Positions 62,490 through 64,000 of a DNA stretch of 64,000 nt are shown piece by piece. Location of the stretch: assembly GCF_003815975.1 (NCBI RefSeq), contig NZ_CP033932.1, positions 1,612,001 to 1,676,000 on the forward strand, given 5' to 3'. Below the pieces are notes generated by a model, which worked only from the letters and a program-made list of their open reading frames with translations, was not told the origin of the DNA and did no database searches. The stretch is from Chryseobacterium bernardetii (GTDB lineage: Bacteria > Bacteroidota > Bacteroidia > Flavobacteriales > Weeksellaceae). How positions within the stretch are numbered: the first letter of the stretch is position 1; the number at the start of each line of letters is the position of its first letter. The position numbers and the translations under genes are program-made.

Positions 62490-64000
62490 ATGGGTAGAGA
62501 TCTTAAATTTACAAGAAATATTGGTATTGCTGCTCACATTGATGCGGGTAAAACTACCACTACAGAAAGGATTTTATTCTATACAGGTGTAAACCACAAA
62601 ATTGGAGAGGTTCACGATGGTGCTTCTACAATGGACTGGATGGAGCAGGAAGCAGAAAGAGGTATTACTATTACTTCAGCTGCAACTACTTGTTCTTGGA
62701 ACTTTCCAACTGACCAAGGAAAAGCTTTACCAGAAACTAAGCCTTACCACTTCAACATCATCGATACACCGGGACACGTTGACTTCACAGTAGAAGTAAA
62801 CAGATCTTTAAGAGTGTTAGATGGATTGGTATTCTTATTCTCTGCAGTAGATGGAGTAGAGCCTCAGTCTGAAACAAACTGGAGACTTGCTGACAACTAC
62901 AAAGTAGCGAGAATGGGATTCGTAAACAAAATGGACAGACAAGGTGCTGACTTCCTTAACGTGGTAAACCAGGTTAAAGAAATGTTAGGATCTAACGCAG
63001 TTCCAATCGTTTTACCAATCGGTGCTGAAGAAGATTTCAAAGGTGTTGTTGACTTAATTAAAAACAGAGCGATCATCTGGGATGAAGCAGGACAAGGAGC
63101 TACTTTCGAAGTAGTGCCAATTCCTGAAGATATGAAAGATGAAGTTCTTGAATATAGAGAGAAATTAGTAGAAGCTGTTTCTGAATATGACGAAACTTTG
63201 ATGGAGAAATTCTTTGAAGATCCGGATTCAATTACAGAAGAAGAAATCAATGCTGCATTGAGAGCTGCTACTATCGATTTATCTATTATCCCAATGACTT
63301 GTGGTTCTTCATTCAAAAATAAAGGAGTACAGTTTATGCTGGATGCAGTATGTAAATACTTGCCTTCTCCATTGGATAAAGATGATATCAAAGGTACTGA
63401 TCCAAGAACAGACGCTGAAATTACAAGAAAGCCATCTGTAGATGAGCCTTTCGCAGCTCTGGCATTTAAGATTGCTACTGACCCGTTCGTGGGAAGACTG
63501 GCATTCTTCAGAGCTTACTCTGGAAGACTGGATGCAGGTTCTTACATCTTGAACTCTCGTTCAGGAGATAAAGAAAGAATCTCAAGAATCTATCAGATGC
63601 ACGCTAACAAGCAAAACCCGGTAGAATATATTGAAGCTGGTGATATTGGTGCAGCAGTAGGATTCAAGTCTATCAAAACTGGTGATACGATGTGTGATGA
63701 GAAAAACCCAATCGTTCTTGAATCGATGGTTTTCCCTGATCCGGTAATCGGTATCGCTGTTGAGCCTAAAACTAAAGCTGACCAGGATAAAATGGGTAAC
63801 GCTCTGGCTAAATTGGCTGAAGAAGATCCAACGTTTACTGTAAGAACTGACGAGGCTTCTGGACAAACGATCATCTCTGGTATGGGTGAGCTTCACTTAG
63901 ATATCATTGTAGACCGTATGAAGAGAGAATTCAAGGTTGAAGTAAACCAAGGACAACCTCAGGTAGAGTACAAAGAAAACTTAACAAAAGTTGCTCAACA
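62490..64000 (+). CDS. fusA: Elongation factor G, N-terminal part
   Basis: The gene starts at ATG 62490 ([20 protein letters not shown]) and runs off the right edge; about 503 residues are visible. GTPase motifs are complete: [14 protein letters not shown] (G1), [11 protein letters not shown] (switch 1/G2), DTPGHVDF (G3) and NKMDR (G4). Domain II ([18 protein letters not shown]) and the start of domain III ([18 protein letters not shown]) follow. It drives translocation on the ribosome. Only the C-terminal domains are missing. Confidence 0.98.
   Translation, partial: MGRDLKFTRNIGIAAHIDAGKTTTTERILFYTGVNHKIGEVHDGASTMDWMEQEAERGITITSAATTCSWNFPTDQGKALPETKPYHFNIIDTPGHVDFTVEVNRSLRVLDGLVFLFSAVDGVEPQSETNWRLADNYKVARMGFVNKMDRQGADFLNVVNQVKEMLGSNAVPIVLPIGAEEDFKGVVDLIKNRAIIWDEAGQGATFEVVPIPEDMKDEVLEYREKLVEAVSEYDETLMEKFFEDPDSITEEEINAALRAATIDLSIIPMTCGSSFKNKGVQFMLDAVCKYLPSPLDKDDIKGTDPRTDAEITRKPSVDEPFAALAFKIATDPFVGRLAFFRAYSGRLDAGSYILNSRSGDKERISRIYQMHANKQNPVEYIEAGDIGAAVGFKSIKTGDTMCDEKNPIVLESMVFPDPVIGIAVEPKTKADQDKMGNALAKLAEEDPTFTVRTDEASGQTIISGMGELHLDIIVDRMKREFKVEVNQGQPQVEYKENLTKVAQ

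Overview
The window reads as the chromosome of a flavobacterium, most likely Chryseobacterium or a close relative (inference, not a database match). It is AT-rich and uses the Bacteroidota promoter form TTG-N(18-21)-TAnnTTTG. It carries type IX secretion (T9SS) sorting domains, many lipoproteins with short SLxxxSC-type lipoboxes, TonB-dependent receptors and a str operon ordered rpsL-rpsG-fusA. No CRISPR array, prophage or rRNA operon is visible. One intact insertion sequence is present.

Region by region. (1) 1-6437: heavy-metal resistance, with the end of a TolC/HlyD efflux set, a bestrophin-like channel, a CDF exporter, a Fur-family regulator and a soft-metal P-type ATPase. (2) 6937-14693: a copper/redox locus. 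It holds two paralogous small CxGKC membrane proteins, a YHS lipoprotein, a SCO protein, an exported superoxide dismutase, a YtkA-like lipoprotein, a TonB receptor with an OprC-like CxxxM motif in its plug, an MbnP-type lipoprotein and an MbnH-type dihaem protein. (3) 14823-21792: a cobalamin riboswitch followed by a BtuB-like receptor, a BtuG-like propeller lipoprotein, a large surface lipoprotein and a T9SS-anchored propeller. (4) 22100-25507: secreted surface proteins, including two tandem T9SS paralogues. (5) 25797-27182: an ISL3/ISAon1-like element with 22-bp inverted repeats and a perfect 8-bp target duplication. (6) 27307-33828: rpsT with three near-identical tRNA-Glu genes, a fourth tRNA-Glu, an amidase, LptD, RidA. 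(7) 33903-41483: HtrA protease, a probable tRNA U34 hydroxylation operon (TrhO, a TrhP-like U32 protein, ferredoxin), 5-FTHF cyclo-ligase, hypothetical lipoproteins. (8) 41665-46119: a minus-strand run of TrmH methyltransferase, CPBP protease, LytTR regulator, membrane protein and RmuC. (9) 46383-54268: an OmpR/histidine kinase pair next to a second complete CusCBA-type metal efflux operon. (10) 54333-64000: a DUF5995 protein, a MACPF lipoprotein flanked by gene debris, YciI-like protein, PncB, Dps, a GT-C-like membrane protein, then rpsL, rpsG and partial fusA.

The genes fit together as metal export (regions 1 and 9), copper uptake and metallation (region 2), and B12 capture (region 3). The observations most worth checking are the copper locus, the TrhO/TrhP/ferredoxin operon with a shared C-terminal domain, the MACPF locus with its repeat scar, and a terminator placed inside a convergent coding sequence.
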